Source: Rhizophagus sp. LPA8_4_AMF (Eukaryota > Glomeromycota > Glomeromycetes > Glomerales > Glomeraceae). Taken from it: a DNA stretch of 29,209 bases. A program made the translations under genes and the position numbers. How positions within the stretch are numbered: the first letter of the stretch is position 1; each line of letters starts with the position of its first letter. The notes beneath the pieces are model-generated. The model saw only the letters and a program-made list of their open reading frames with translations. It was not told the origin of the DNA and made no database searches. Of the stretch, positions 9,571-20,611 are shown piece by piece. Location: contig JADRCO010000635.1 in the NCBI GenBank assembly GCA_021464525.1, positions 1-29,209 of the forward strand. The letters run 5' to 3'.

Positions 9571-9840
9571 TTTAACTCTAACGCAGAAAGTATGAAAGTA
9601 TAGTTCTGGTCATTTTATGACCCGCAAAGTACAGTATAAATCTGATCAAGCATCAGCACACGTGATCTTATTCCAAGGTTTGTAGATCATGATGAATCAA
9701 AATTTCTACGGGACCGGACTTACATAGTGCGCAGCATTATTTAGAGGGATCGGCATTATAATTAAATTAGGTGTTTACTTTTTAGAATGTATTTTATCAC
9801 ATGAAAACTCCGTAACGAGTATAAACTATTCTTTGGTGCG
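9571..9840. other. Upstream region of the Uma2 gene
   Basis: TATAAA-like sequence (TTTATACTG on the minus strand, about 9634-9642) lies about 65 bases before the Uma2 start codon and could be its TATA box. No gene is seen. Confidence 0.4.
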
Positions 9841-10347
9841 ATTTATTTTATTTTTAGGGAAAATTTTGTGGGAAAATTCTTTTGGGAAGTTATTTAAGAA
9901 CAAGATTCCCTCCATAATGAGGCTAAACTATTCTTGGAAAATTTTGAGTTATTATATTTTGAATCTTGGGAATTTGGGAATTTGAAGAATCGTCGGATTT
10001 CAAGAAAATAGGAGGCTTAGCTTAGAAAGAATCTATTCTTTATTTTCTAGATTTCTTTTCTTTGAGGCTTAGCTTTTAGAACTTTTGGGAACCGGAGAAT
10101 ATTTTCTATTATGATTCTTTGTTTGGGGCTTAGCTTGTGACCTTAATATTTAAGAAACAGATTTTCACCTTTGTGATTTTTTTAGATTTTTGGACTTTTA
10201 AAATTATTTTGGGAAAAATTTGTTAATTAATTTGATTGGTTCGAACTCGTATTTTATTAATAAATTTGATTTGTTAGAAATTGTAATCGACCCTTGTGGT
10301 ACAGTCTTTATGACTGACAGGTAACACTGTGGGGGTCCGATCCTACA
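9841..10347 (+). repeat. LTR-like dispersed repeat (copy B), 5' limit uncertain
   Basis: The last 80 bases match the repeat at 1-107 and end at the same terminus (CTACA, 10347). The body is a G/T-rich sequence unlike its AT-rich surroundings, with repeated TTGGGAA stretches and a recurring GAGGCTTAGCTT motif at 10012-10023, 10064-10075 and (GGGGCTTAGCTT) 10125-10136, with a weaker match at 9919-9928. It is compatible with a solo LTR. No second LTR, polymerase frame, or clear TG start with target duplication was found, so the left boundary is a guess. Confidence 0.5.
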
Positions 10348-13300
10348 GCACTTCTTATATCTCGGTAATAGCTACTTGGATGATGCAACCTGTTTTGCTC
10401 ATTCACTGGATCATATGAAAGAAATCTAAACACAGCCAACTCCTTTTACCGTATGGCAGAGATTAAAATCAACACTAATAAATATAACTACATTAGAATC
10501 ACAATAAAACTACATTAACTGGAGTTTTCTCTGACCATTTTGACTTGAGCCAAAGCATTGCATTATATGAAATATTCAATTTACATTGATTTTATTTATC
10601 AATAATTATATATGTATATTTTAGCTGTAGAAAATTAAATAAAGTAGGAATTAATTCTATAATTGTTAATATATAATTAATATATGAAATTTATCTAATT
10701 AAATTACGTTTTATAATATAATTATAATTTAACTTAAAACAGTATTTTCGAAAATTTAATTATTTTGTATTTCGACATTGGTCTCCTGATTGATCGAGAT
10801 GACTAAAATTGAAAAAGAAATACACTTAGTTAAATACTTAAATTCTTATAACACAGCTATTAAATATTAACGTAAGAATTCAAGTGTCTTTTAGCCATTC
10901 TTTTTTTTTATAATAATAGTAAAGGGGCTTGCACAATCTGTTTTATATGCTATGGTATCATGAAATATTACAAACGATGTTTATTTTATTTTTTATACTG
11001 CTTATTATAAATATGTACATAAATATTTTGAATATTTTGAATTTTATGGTATCATGGCTCGCATTGGAGTATTGGTAGCAAGAGTATAATATGATAATAC
11101 TAATCTTCTGCAAATTCGTCAATATCGGCTTTAAACGTAATTTCAATGATCAATGTGCTATATTTCATTTAAGAATTAAAACTAAGCAATAGTCTAATAG
11201 CAGTCAAGTAGTGCCACATTAGACTATTATTTGGTTTAAATCATACAATAATAATATTTTCGGTTTGACGGGACCGTTCATGCAATTTTATAATAAACTC
11301 CCATTTCTATCCAATAAATTTATTATTATGCTAATACATAGTAATATTGAGATAACCAACCAAAATAATAATTATGTAAAATCTGCAAGATCTTATGAGG
11401 ATAACTTATAATAAGTTAGTCTGTTTTCATGTACTTATGGATAAATGTTGTACATTCTTTACGTAGTATACTAGCTAATTGTTTGGGCGTAACCGCTTGA
11501 TTTTTTTTTTTTGTGTATGACTTCCGGTCTCCCTTTCGTTATGCTTGTGGGACATGGGTGAGTTTCATTGCGAACTTAATTTATTCTTTTTTTATAATAA
11601 AATTTTAATAACGATTTGTTCTTTTCGTGTTCATTCTCGTCTAACATAAAATGTGTATAAAATTTTTTGTTTATAATTAAACACTATATTATTGATTATA
11701 GAAGTATATATATTTATCCTATTTTGAAGTTTACCCAAGCAATATATATGGGAAAGTAGTAATAATACAATAATATCTAATAGTCATCAATATTACGCAT
11801 ATCTTTTGTTTCTTTATTATTTTGTACAAGGAAAAAATTATTTATTATTGTTATCAGTTCATAGTCGTTAAATATTTGTTTGCATCATTTACAGTACATC
11901 ACTCCTGCTGAAAGAAAATAATACGGAAATATCGAGAACATTAAATTTAATTACCAAGTTTTACATTGACTATTATTATTTTAACATCGTGGGTAGCAAT
12001 TTATGCTCAGCATTGCTAGGGTTTGCAAAACCAGCATTTCAGATGAGCATATGAGTCATTTATAATAAATTTTCTCGTAAAACACGTTTATTTTTATAGA
12101 TGCAATTCTATCTCTTTGATGCCTTTTTTATTTTCCTAAACGCCTTAATGTAGATAATTCAAAAGAAAAATTTTTTATTCACTAGAATCTTTGAAGACAT
12201 AACTTGAAGACTAGTCTTGCATTAGGATCGCTAATAATACAATGTCTCAATTTTTGATATCTTGGGAAGCTAACTTTGAGAATGGAATAAGAAAATTTAT
12301 AGTTATTTTTTCTTATCCTCATGCCATGTTGCAGTTATTCTAACTAAATTAAGAGTCATCCTATCCATTGCTGAGGGGCAAATAGGCCATAAGCAGTGTT
12401 AATAACGCTGATAATCTATAACAGCTAGTCTACCTAATATATAGTATACTTATGTTCAGATTCTTTGTAGTTGATGAGTTGTAAGAAATAGTGCTTTTTA
12501 TTACTGAACAAAATAATAGTGAGTTATAAATTTCTACATATAATTTGATTAAAAGTAAATTCTCTACAAAATTTAAATAAATACACTTACATTATCCAAA
12601 TTAATATATTAATAACATGTAAAATCCAAAATAAATATGTTTATAAAAATTCAATTTAATGCTAAAAATACATCGTTAAAATCAGTAATTAGTACATTTT
12701 TTTGGTTATAATCATAAAATTTCATAAATTGTTCGTTGACCTGAATTATCAGAAATCTAGCTGATATCTTGTATTCAAAAAGGTATTATATCATACAATC
12801 TCTGAGTATCACAAGCTTTTAACCCCACGGTTACAAAATTAAAGACTAGATCTTAACACAATTACAATTATGTGATTCACTAAACAATAACCATTCAAAA
12901 AATAAAGACTGGTGCCATAGGTGCTTTGTTTTGCACCTTTCTAGAAATTAGAGGTTGGAACCAATTGGCTAAGATAACTCTAATCTAATTAACTAGAGGA
13001 CATAATTGAATCCACTAAATTAGAGTGGAAATTGTTGCTTGGATTAATATGTACAACTTTTTATTTAATTCTATAGATAGTAAAATCTTAGTGGAATTGT
13101 CATCATAATTGTGGTACCAGTATAAGATTTTGATGGTAGAAGATTATATAGTAAATTAACGAAATATATTATATTTTCATTCTTACCCTAGTGAATCAAA
13201 AAATCTTATTTAAACTATAGTATATAAAATTAGATAAAAAATTTTTGATGATTGACAAGGAAGAATTTATTTAAATATATTATACAAGTATCATTTAGTA

Positions 13301-13859
13301 TAAATTCAAAAATTAAATTTGCCTGATCAAAAAGAAAAAAATACTAGATTAACTTGATGTGTGGTTGACTTCGTGAGTGTTGCTGGTTGTGAAACTCATT
13401 CAAAAAAAGGTGTGTTAATTGATAGAATAAATTTATGACACAAATTATTTACATGGCTACCGCTATAAACCGATTTTTTTTTTTTTGAATAAAAACTATA
13501 ATTTATGTTGAGAACTAAAACCGAATAAAAATCGATATTATACTGCCCAATATTTATTAGATTAAAGTCTACAAAGTTTTCCAATAATAAAAAATTCTTA
13601 GATTGGATTGAGTACAGCTGGTTTAAGATATTGTAGATTGAGTAATCCAAGCCAAAATTAAGATAAGAAGAATAAATTCCGTCTGACACTTTGATAAAAT
13701 GAGGTAATATATTTGGTTATTAAAATTTTAAGGATAATATGTAAAGAAATCTATTATTTATAATAAAATTCTAAAAATAATAAATCCATTTTTTTTTTGA
13801 GAAAATTCTTAGGCATAAGATCACATATATACATATCACGTTTTTAAAAAAATATAATT
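10348..13859. other. Long AT-rich region without recognisable genes
   Basis: About 3.5 kb. The longest frames (10958-11146 and 13396-13689, both minus) are low-complexity AT-rich and show no known domain. The one structured feature noted is the inverted repeat at 11179-11237. A run of T at about 13475-13487 was also noted. Nothing else can be supported. Confidence 0.5.
11179..11237. repeat. 20-bp inverted repeat, possible hairpin or MITE remnant
   Basis: AATAGTCTAAT (11188-11198) pairs perfectly with ATTAGACTATT (11218-11228) across a 19-base loop. Pairing extends outward (11179-11187 with 11229-11237) with two G-U-type pairs and one mismatch. Confidence 0.55.
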
Positions 13860-15258
13860 CTAAAATTCTTGATTCTCCGAAGTTCTAAATTTAATAATGC
13901 CCGTTTTCATATAATTTTCAATCATTATTTTCAGGTATTCTTCTAACTCAATTCTATCATCACAATTAGTAATAACTAGCGAAAGTGAATTTTGTGGTAT
14001 ACGATCTTTCCAGTCTATAAAAAATTCCTCTAATACTTCATGAAACTCTTCAAATTACAGGATAATCCCAATCCATACTTAATTCATAAAAATTTTTTTA
14101 TGCATATTTTGCCAAAACCTTAAAGAAGGTTTTACCATTTGACCAACTATTACCATTGTATCGAAATTTGATGGCTTCTAAATATTTACAATTATTTAAA
14201 ATTAATTTAAATGTTTCAAATTCATCCTTCTCAAAGATTATATATAGAATTTTAAGGTTTGGACAAAATTTAGATATTGATGAATTTAATGAATTATTAG
14301 GATTTTTAGATAAATATAATTCTGTCAAGTTTTTTCCATTGATTTCCAAAAATCTGATGAGCACTTCGGCTTTTGGAGATGAATATATAAACTCCAAAAT
14401 TTTCAATTGTGAAAAATGAATGAGTTGTAATTGATCAAAATCATTAAATAAATTGTCTTCAAAACGAAATCCAAGTACTTGTAAATTTGTAAACATAGCT
14501 ATAAATGATAAGGGTGAATAACATTCAGATAAAATTAATTCGGTCAATGTTAAAGAAAATTTAGTTAATGAGGGAATTATGATCTTTACTTTATCATCAT
14601 TTTTGTGAGGAGTATTAAGAAGTATACTTTTTAAATTATTTTGTGAAGAAATTAAATCTGTTAACCCATCTGAAATAAAATCAACTAAAATGATAATTAA
14701 CGATTGAATATTATGGCATATTTCATATTTGTGATAATTGATAGAGTTCCGTAAGATTACTTAAACAAACTTTCGCTCCAGGTGAACAACCAATATAATT
14801 ATCGACGTCATAATCGTAATATTCTAAATCATAGTAATCATAGTCCAAGGTTTTCAGTGATGAAATCTCACTCATAAGCATTTTTAATAATTCTTGAAAT
14901 AATAAATTTTTATTATATGCAAAACCAATATAAGGATATATTTGAATCATTCGAGAGATTTTATATATTGAAATAACTTTGATAAATGATGGATAATTAA
15001 ACAATGGAGGTTTTTGTGTTAAAGCAACAATCAAATATTGTAAAAGATCTTTTGATTCCTTAGGAAGACAAGCAATTAACGTATTAATAATTGATATTGA
15101 TACATGTCTTATTATCATTTTCAAAGATCCCATAAAATTCTAACGGAAATTTCACACCATTGACGATTAACTAATAAACATGAAAATAAGGTATTTTTAT
15201 CATATTCTAAATATTCAAACATACAATTAAGACAATCAGTAATAAGTTGACGAGGCAT
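13860..15258 (-). pseudogene. Divergent F-box/LRR-like pseudogene
   Basis: Reading the minus strand from ATG 15258, an F-box start appears ('MPRQLITDCLNCMFEYLEYD' and then 'SCLLVNRQWCEISVRILWD'), ending at a frameshift near 15133. The match continues in a second frame ('SIINTLIACLPKESKDLLQ', 'PPLFNYPSFI') to 14723. A third frame, open from about 14745 to 14098, has LRR-like units ('LTELILSECYSPL', 'FCPNLKILYI', 'NCKYLEAIKF'). A last frame carries 'LEEFFIDWKDRIPQNSL' and 'YMKTGIIKFRTSENQEF', ending at TAG 13862-13860. The total of about 466 codons is a normal length, so this is a nearly full-length copy with at least three frameshifts. Its subfamily differs from the plus-strand copies ('INTLIACLPKESK' replaces their 'LHLSEESRN'), and it lacks their upstream boxes. 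Confidence 0.85.
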
Positions 15259-16313
15259 TTTCAAAAAAAAGAAAGGAATAGACGAATTTTATATGCTAAA
15301 AGTTTACAAGACTATATATATATATAAAAAAGGGCAAACTATTTTACCGAAATCAAACTTTATCTTTTTTGGATTGAAGATCTAAATAATTCTAACCTTT
15401 TGGAAAAATTATTTTTCCATTCACAGACGCATATGAGCATATCCTCAAAGTCACGTGATTATTTCCTCTTATTCGCGTATATATTATCGTTATACATTAT
15501 TGGTAGAATGGATTTACATAAAATAAATAAATAAATAAAATATTATTGGTAGAATGGATAAGTGTAGTAGTTTCATTGAAATTAAATGATTCAAGATTTT
15601 TGTAACTTGTTAGGATAATTGAAAATTACAGATATTTTTAAATTGTTTTGACTTATTATTTGTAACAAGTGTTTTTTTCTTCTTTTTTTCTTGTAAGCAT
15701 TAACAGCTTAAAGATGAGAATTTGATGACTACATCACTTTTTCGTTGCATCAAGTCGTACTCTTGCTTCATTAAGTATATGATCCTTCGTCCACTGCTGT
15801 TCTAACGATTGTTATCAGGAAATTTGGACATATTTTGAGCAAAGGACTAGCAACCATAATTCTAGTAGCTGAGGTTAGAGTATCTGAATCCCTACAGTGT
15901 TTTATTAGTATACGTCCTACTATGTGAATCAAAGCTGAGTGTAGTATCATACGCAAAAGCATTCCTAATAACTTCTTTTTCATTAAAATAATTTGTGTTT
16001 TAAAAGAAGCATTCTGTTTTGTTTTATTATTTATTTTATAAACTTTTAGAGTAGATAGAGCATAAGTTATCACATTCAAAGACTTGGATCTAATATAAAA
16101 TACATATTTTACGCTGGTATAAGTAAAAACTAATAAAGTTTACCACGTTACCCAATGTTTTTTTTACACACAATACTAATAATATAAGTAATATTATTGT
16201 AAACTGAAAATTTAAAGTTAAACTTCAAAAAAAATATTATCAAGCACTTATTTACTTTATCAGAAAAATTTATTTATATTGATCAAAGCATTTCTTGAAT
16301 TAATTAAAAATAC
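15259..16313. other. Intergenic with a doubtful minus-strand ORF
   Basis: A TATATATATATAAAA stretch near 15315-15329 may have served the minus-strand F-box relic. A minus-strand frame at 15771-16079 (102 codons, 'LTSATRIMVASPLLKICP' in its second half) lies in slightly GC-richer sequence; I do not recognise it, and the plus strand is also open there, so I leave it uncalled. A 13-14 base block containing TCACGTGATT occurs at 15451-15460. Confidence 0.35.
15496..15559 (+). repeat. 18-bp direct repeat flanking a 28-bp A-rich insert
   Basis: ATTATTGGTAGAATGGAT occurs exactly at 15496-15513 and 15542-15559. Between them is TTACAT plus AAAT-type repeats. The layout imitates a target duplication around an almost wholly truncated retro-insert, of the same duplication length as at 1715/2155. 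Confidence 0.7.
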
Positions 16314-16407
16314 TAATGAGGAATGAGAGAGGGAATGGTGATAAGAGTGAAAGGTTGGAGGGTAAGAGATGACAAGAGTAGGAAAGATGAGAGAGGGATG
16401 AGTAATT
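16314..16407 (+). repeat. Purine-rich (GA) tract
   Basis: Nearly all purines with interspersed T, built from GAGAGAGGGA-like units (for example GAGAGAGGGA at about 16325 and again at about 16391). The minus-strand frames read across it (Ser/Leu/Pro-rich) are composition artefacts. Such tracts can adopt triplex structure; no gene is present. Confidence 0.5.
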
Positions 16408-16710
16408 TTTAACTGAAGGCATTTTATGGAATAGCGAGGGTAAAAAATTGCATAAATATTGTGCATAATCAGTATTTTTCAGTGAAATTATTAATCGGCA
16501 ATTTTGATGCTGACTGGCTGAGTCCATTACGTCCATTACGTACGTGTACATGAAACAATCTAATAAAATAATTTAACATACTTATATATTATTATATTAT
16601 ATAAAATCAAATAAAACTTTATCAATTTAACTTATATGTGATATTGCAATTTTTTTTAAACAAAAAATTTCAAAATTCTGAATTTCTGATCATCTTGGCG
16701 CAACCCCACC

Positions 16711-16960
16711 GATGATTTTTTGTGATCACGGAATTTCACAGAAAATCACAAAATTGGGCTAAAAATGTTGATAATTTTCAAGTTTTTAGCCTGATTTAGG
16801 ATTTACAATCAACATAATGCCGGCTGACACTAAATTTGGCCAGAATTTACAAAATCGTAATGTTGGCTAACCTTGCATAATTCTGGTCAAATTACAGTAT
16901 TCCACATAATTTACTTTCATCACACACAAAATTTACTTTATATCACCACAAAAAATCATC
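16711..16960. mobile_element. Foldback/MITE-like element with 14-bp terminal inverted repeats
   Basis: GATGATTTTTTGTG (16711-16724) and its perfect inverse (16947-16960) bound a 250-bp sequence with no coding capacity. Inside are two more inverted pairs: GGCTAAAAA (16757-16765) with TTTTTAGCC (16783-16791), and AATTTGGCCAGAATT (16833-16847) with its 14/15 inverse at 16879-16893. Nested palindromes fit a non-autonomous foldback element. No target duplication could be fixed, so the true ends may lie further out. Confidence 0.6.
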
Positions 16961-17269
16961 ATCCCTGCCACAGAGTGACAATTGTTTTAATATTGGTCAC
17001 ACGATATAGAATCTGTCATATGTCACGTGACTTTATGACAAAAATTTTGTAAAAAAAACTTGTAAAGTTGTATTTATTATAAGAAGTACATATAATGAGT
17101 ATATTAATCTGTTCTACAAGTCAATTTTGATTTTATTTAAAATCTTTGTTTTTTTTCGTTCTGTCCAACATTAAAATGATCGGTATAGGAATTTACTTTT
17201 TTTGGATATCTGTGTTAGAAATCGTTTTAATAATTGGAAAAAAAAATAATAATAAAAGAATATATATAT

Positions 17270-17310
17270 GACCGGACCGGTCTGGACCGGTCCTCGTCCT
17301 AGGACCAGTC
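17270..17310. repeat. GC-rich palindromic GGACCGGTC cluster
   Basis: GACCGGACCGGTCTGGACCG and following bases repeat ACCGG/CCGGT motifs on both strands, then CCTAGG, inside otherwise very AT-rich DNA. It may be one end of a DNA transposon whose other end was not found. Confidence 0.5.
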
Positions 17311-17326
17311 TTTAGTTTGTTTAAAC

Positions 17327-17539
17327 ATGTGTACAAATTTCATACCAAAAAAATTCACTTCCAGAATACGGGGCTGTGCCGCTGTGGCTGATCATGACAT
17401 TCACATGACACCGGCAATGATCATCACCCGGTACTATTTGGCCGAAGACAACAGTGGATATAAAGTAGAGGACCAAAGATCACATAAGCTTTGGTTAAAA
17501 ATCAATTGGTTGTATATGTATAAGATTAAGATTGTGTGA
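17327..17539 (+). other. GC-richer segment with a 70-codon open frame, unrecognised
   Basis: The frame reads 'RIRGCAAVADHDIHMTPAM' and 'RYYLAEDNSGYKVEDQRSHK' in its centre, with codon composition less AT-biased than the surroundings, so it may be a fragment of a gene or transposon. Its C-terminal end runs into AT-rich sequence. No domain is recognised and no promoter is apparent. Confidence 0.25.
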
Positions 17540-17746
17540 CACAAAAAACTTGATTTTTCACGACATTTTAATTGTTAATTGTTACATGCCATAAATTATT
17601 TATTAAACATCAAGTACTTAAAATAATTTTGAAATTAAATAGATCGATGTTTTATGTTTTAATTATTAAATAAAGATATACACTTTATTAGCAAGTGTGC
17701 ACAACGAATTAATTCAAAGGATTTCTTAAAAAAAATTTAAAATTTT

Positions 17747-17822
17747 CGGTTAAATAATGTCCGGTTAAATTCATGGTCAATTTTCGTTTTAACTAACGGG
17801 TCAATATTCGGTTAAATTAACC
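17747..17822. repeat. Three CGGTTAAAT repeats and a GGTTAAATTAACC palindrome
   Basis: CGGTTAAAT occurs at 17747-17755, 17762-17770 and 17809-17817. The last copy is part of the 13-base palindrome GGTTAAATTAACC (17810-17822). It lies about 350 bases upstream of the next F-box gene; function unknown. Confidence 0.5.
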
Positions 17823-18073
17823 AGGTTGATCGATTTCTTATTAATCAATTTCAACCTTCAGAACAGCATCAACAGCAATAGCAATAGCAACGGTGACAGA
17901 TATTGATAACATTTTATTATATGTGTAAAAAGTAGTGGGCCAAATGATTTTTTTTTTTTTTTCGAGGTACGAAAAATGTAGACATTAAATTACGAAAAAC
18001 ATTGAGCCGATAATTTCCGTTAATGATTTACACACTGCATAAATAATGTACTACTTTAAAATAACTAATTTTG

Positions 18074-18111
18074 TTACACGTTGCACACTTTACGCCATCC
18101 ATCCTATATAA
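18074..18111 (+). promoter_or_regulatory. Core promoter of the F-box gene at 18164
   Basis: TTACAC (18074-18079), TACGCCAT (18091-18098) and TATATAA (18105-18111) stand in the order seen before the other F-box copies. They are followed by a 17-base T-run (18137-18153) and CTTTAAAAAA directly before the ATG. Confidence 0.6.
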
Positions 18112-18163
18112 TAGAGATAATAAAAGCTGCCAGTTATTTTTTTTTTTTTTTTTCTTTAAAAAA

Positions 18164-19624
18164 ATGTTGAAGCTTAACAAAGACGTAATTTTTTTAATAT
18201 TAGAAGAATTACAAGACGATAACAAGTCACTTTATTCATGCCTTTTAGTAAATAGAACTTGGTGTGAAACAACCGTGCCGATTTTATGGAAGAATCCCGC
18301 TAGACAATACTATTCAACCAACAACGCTTATAAGATTTTATTAAATGTAGTACTTTTACATTTATCGGAAGAATCAAGAAATAATTTAAAATATCAAGGA
18401 ATAGACCTTTTTATGAAACCATATCAAAGACCTTTATTTAATTATATTAGTTTTTGGAGACATTTGGATTTATTTTTTTTAGAACATATGATAAATGTTT
18501 TTGTAATGGAGTCCAAAATTTTTATTATAGAAGATGAGATATTTAAATTATTTATTAATGGAAATACAAATTTTGTTTCTCTTTTTATTCCAAAATTACT
18601 TAATCCTCGCATGTTCAATATTTTAGGGAACGAACATTGTTTTTCAGGACTTGAATACTTTTATTGTGATGATAATACCAGTAGTAATATTTTAGAAAGA
18701 TTGGCCAAGATAAGCACATCAATTGAAAAATTGAGAGTTGATATTAGATACAATAATGCTGATAATCCCGGAATCATTGAATTAATTGAAGGTCAAAAGA
18801 ACTTAAGAGATGTCAAATTCATCTATAATAATTCAAATATTATTAATGAGTCATATCGCAAATCACTTGAAGAATCGTTGATTAAATGTGCGGATACTAT
18901 TCAATATTTGAGAATAGATTGGAATCCTGTTACAAATTTTCTTTCATATCTCGTAAATTTAGTAAGTTTAGATTTGAATTTATACCTCACTCATTTACTA
19001 CTTGAAACAAATTGGTGTCATTTAGAAAAAGTTTCTTTACCCGTTTTAAAAATTTTAAGAGCACAGCAAGTCCCACCAAAAGTTATAGCAAGTTTAATTG
19101 AAAGTACAAAAGGACATCTTGTTGAAATCAGTATTCTTCATCAAAGTGTTGATGATGGAAAACTTATCCGAACAATTTGTAAATATTGTCCAAATCTCTG
19201 TTATCTTAAATTATCAATATTTACCAAGAGTCTTTCAGAATTTGAAAATTTATTAATTAGTTGTCAATTTCTAAGTGAATTAGAAATTATCGGTAGATAT
19301 AATAATAATATAAATAATTTTAATTTTAATGAGTTGTTTAATTGGGATAAATTATTCGCAATATTGACAAAATCTTCACCAATTAGTTTATTTAAATTTA
19401 AATTCTTTTCTGCTTGGAAAATCGAAACGGAATCTATAAGATTATTCCTTGATAATTGGAAGGATAGATATCCTATGTTATTACAACTTATTTTAACAAA
19501 AAATACGAACATGGAGCAATTACATCAACAGCAACAGCAACAGAAATTAGAAGATATAATAGAACAATATAAAAAAATTGGCGTAATTAAGAAATACGAC
19601 ATTGATGAGGTCTTAATATTCTAA
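18164..19624 (+). CDS. F-box protein with leucine-rich-repeat-like C-terminal region
   Basis: Intact intronless gene of 486 residues from ATG 18164. The frame is open upstream to a TTG at 18071, but that part encodes a Phe run from the T-tract, and the promoter boxes lie inside it, so the ATG is chosen. The N-terminus 'MLKLNKDVIFLILEEL' and 'SCLLVNRTWCETTVPILW' is the F-box. The remainder contains the family blocks 'NYISFWRHLDL', 'GNEHCFSGLEYF', 'CADTIQYLRIDW', 'LSYLVNLVSLDL', 'YCPNLCYLKL' and 'LFLDNWKDRYPMLLQL', with a Gln/His-rich stretch (about 447-460) near the end. Likely a Skp1-binding substrate receptor. AATAAA at 19637-19642 lies close to the stop. Confidence 0.9.
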   Translation: MLKLNKDVIFLILEELQDDNKSLYSCLLVNRTWCETTVPILWKNPARQYYSTNNAYKILLNVVLLHLSEESRNNLKYQGIDLFMKPYQRPLFNYISFWRHLDLFFLEHMINVFVMESKIFIIEDEIFKLFINGNTNFVSLFIPKLLNPRMFNILGNEHCFSGLEYFYCDDNTSSNILERLAKISTSIEKLRVDIRYNNADNPGIIELIEGQKNLRDVKFIYNNSNIINESYRKSLEESLIKCADTIQYLRIDWNPVTNFLSYLVNLVSLDLNLYLTHLLLETNWCHLEKVSLPVLKILRAQQVPPKVIASLIESTKGHLVEISILHQSVDDGKLIRTICKYCPNLCYLKLSIFTKSLSEFENLLISCQFLSELEIIGRYNNNINNFNFNELFNWDKLFAILTKSSPISLFKFKFFSAWKIETESIRLFLDNWKDRYPMLLQLILTKNTNMEQLHQQQQQQKLEDIIEQYKKIGVIKKYDIDEVLIF

Positions 19625-19636
19625 TAGTATTATTTA

Positions 19637-19642
19637 AATAAA
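19637..19642 (+). terminator. Polyadenylation signal
   Basis: AATAAA 12 bases beyond the stop codon of the F-box gene. Confidence 0.4.
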
Positions 19643-20311
19643 TATATATATATATTTGACTAAAATAAGAACTTTTTGTATTTATGATATTTAGTCAATA
19701 TATTTACTTTCATATAGTCAAATAGAAATTTTTTTTTTATAAGGTATGAAAAATGTAGAAAAGTTATGTAAATAAAATCTTTTCTTTTATATTAATAAAG
19801 GTTGTCTACGGATATAATTTTGGTATCTGTTAATTTTATTTTGTGCCCGACACATTTTTGTTATTAGTTATGCACTTTAAATAGACATGGTAGCCGGTAT
19901 ATTATATTGACAATATTATTCAAAACCATAACGCATAAAATTTATTTAATGCAATACTTTTAGTTTGTCAAAAAAATTAGATGATTTGAAGAGTTAAGGA
20001 ATTGATAATTTTATAATTTCATTCGAATTTTTTTTTTTATAACTCAACGAACGTGTTTTTCTATAACAGATTTTAAAAGTATTAAAAAATTATTATATCG
20101 TAGGAAACAAGATATCGAGACGAGTTTATTTCTTAATGAATATGTGAATATTGTATCCCTTTCATCGCAATATTGTCTAAATTTCAATCGTATCGTATAC
20201 TTGAATCGAAAGTTGTGTAGATTGATCACGTGATTTAAGGTAAAGGAAAATGTGTATAATAAAAAGAAAAAATTTGATGTGTAACTTTTCAGCTCCCATT
20301 TTCAACGACCT
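19643..20311. other. Intergenic, AT-rich
   Basis: No gene is seen. It contains TA repeats at about 19644-19656, T-runs, and one TCACGTGATTTAAG copy (20226-20239) that recurs exactly at 27043-27056. Confidence 0.45.
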
Positions 20312-20611
20312 TTGGAATTTCAGATAAACGGGCGTATTTTTAAGAAGAACACCTCCTCCAGACAATTCTTCAGAAACAATAATGCCATATCTTCACGTGC
20401 CAGGGCGTGCCCATATGCACGATTAATAATAAAATTTTTTTACAAACAATACTGGACCTTTAAATACCTATACCATTCTGTACCCGACAGTATTTACGAA
20501 TTTCTTGCAGGGTTGTTAGTTACCGACAAGCACACGATTTCCGGCTTGCGCCTCACCCATTGTCCAAAGTTGAGTCAGGAAGACGGCACTTCATTTTGGG
20601 GGCTGTTATAG
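20312..20611 (+). CDS. Possible small or partial gene, unrecognised
   Basis: A frame of 99 codons ending at TAG 20609-20611. The last 45 codons ('SVPDSIYEFLAGLLVTDKH', 'ISGLRLTHCPKLSQEDG') use many C/G third bases, unlike the flanks, and include one LRR-like unit (Leu-x-Leu-x-x-Cys-Pro-x-Leu). The frame's start codon is not ATG, and a CAG acceptor-like site (TTTTCAG, about 20286-20292) lies just upstream, so this may be a last exon or a fragment. No domain is firmly assigned. Confidence 0.3.
   Translation: MEFQINGRIFKKNTSSRQFFRNNNAISSRARACPYARLIIKFFYKQYWTFKYLYHSVPDSIYEFLAGLLVTDKHTISGLRLTHCPKLSQEDGTSFWGLL

Noticed and set aside
10233-10260. GGTTCGAACTC resembling a tRNA T-loop
   Set aside because: No acceptor, D or anticodon stems can be folded around it; it lies inside the LTR-like repeat.
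13396-13689. 97-codon minus-strand frame
   Set aside because: Asn/Tyr/Leu-rich low complexity with a Lys run from a T-tract; no domain or paralogue in the window.
15771-16079. 102-codon minus-strand frame with semi-plausible sequence
   Set aside because: No recognised domain, the opposite strand is equally open, and there is no promoter or conserved start; left uncalled.
16260-16551. Two overlapping minus-strand frames rich in Ser, Leu, Pro
   Set aside because: They read the complement of the purine-rich tract and are explained by composition.
18071-18163. 31-codon N-terminal extension of the F-box gene from a TTG
   Set aside because: It translates the promoter boxes and a 17-base T-run; paralogues begin at the ATG matching 18164.
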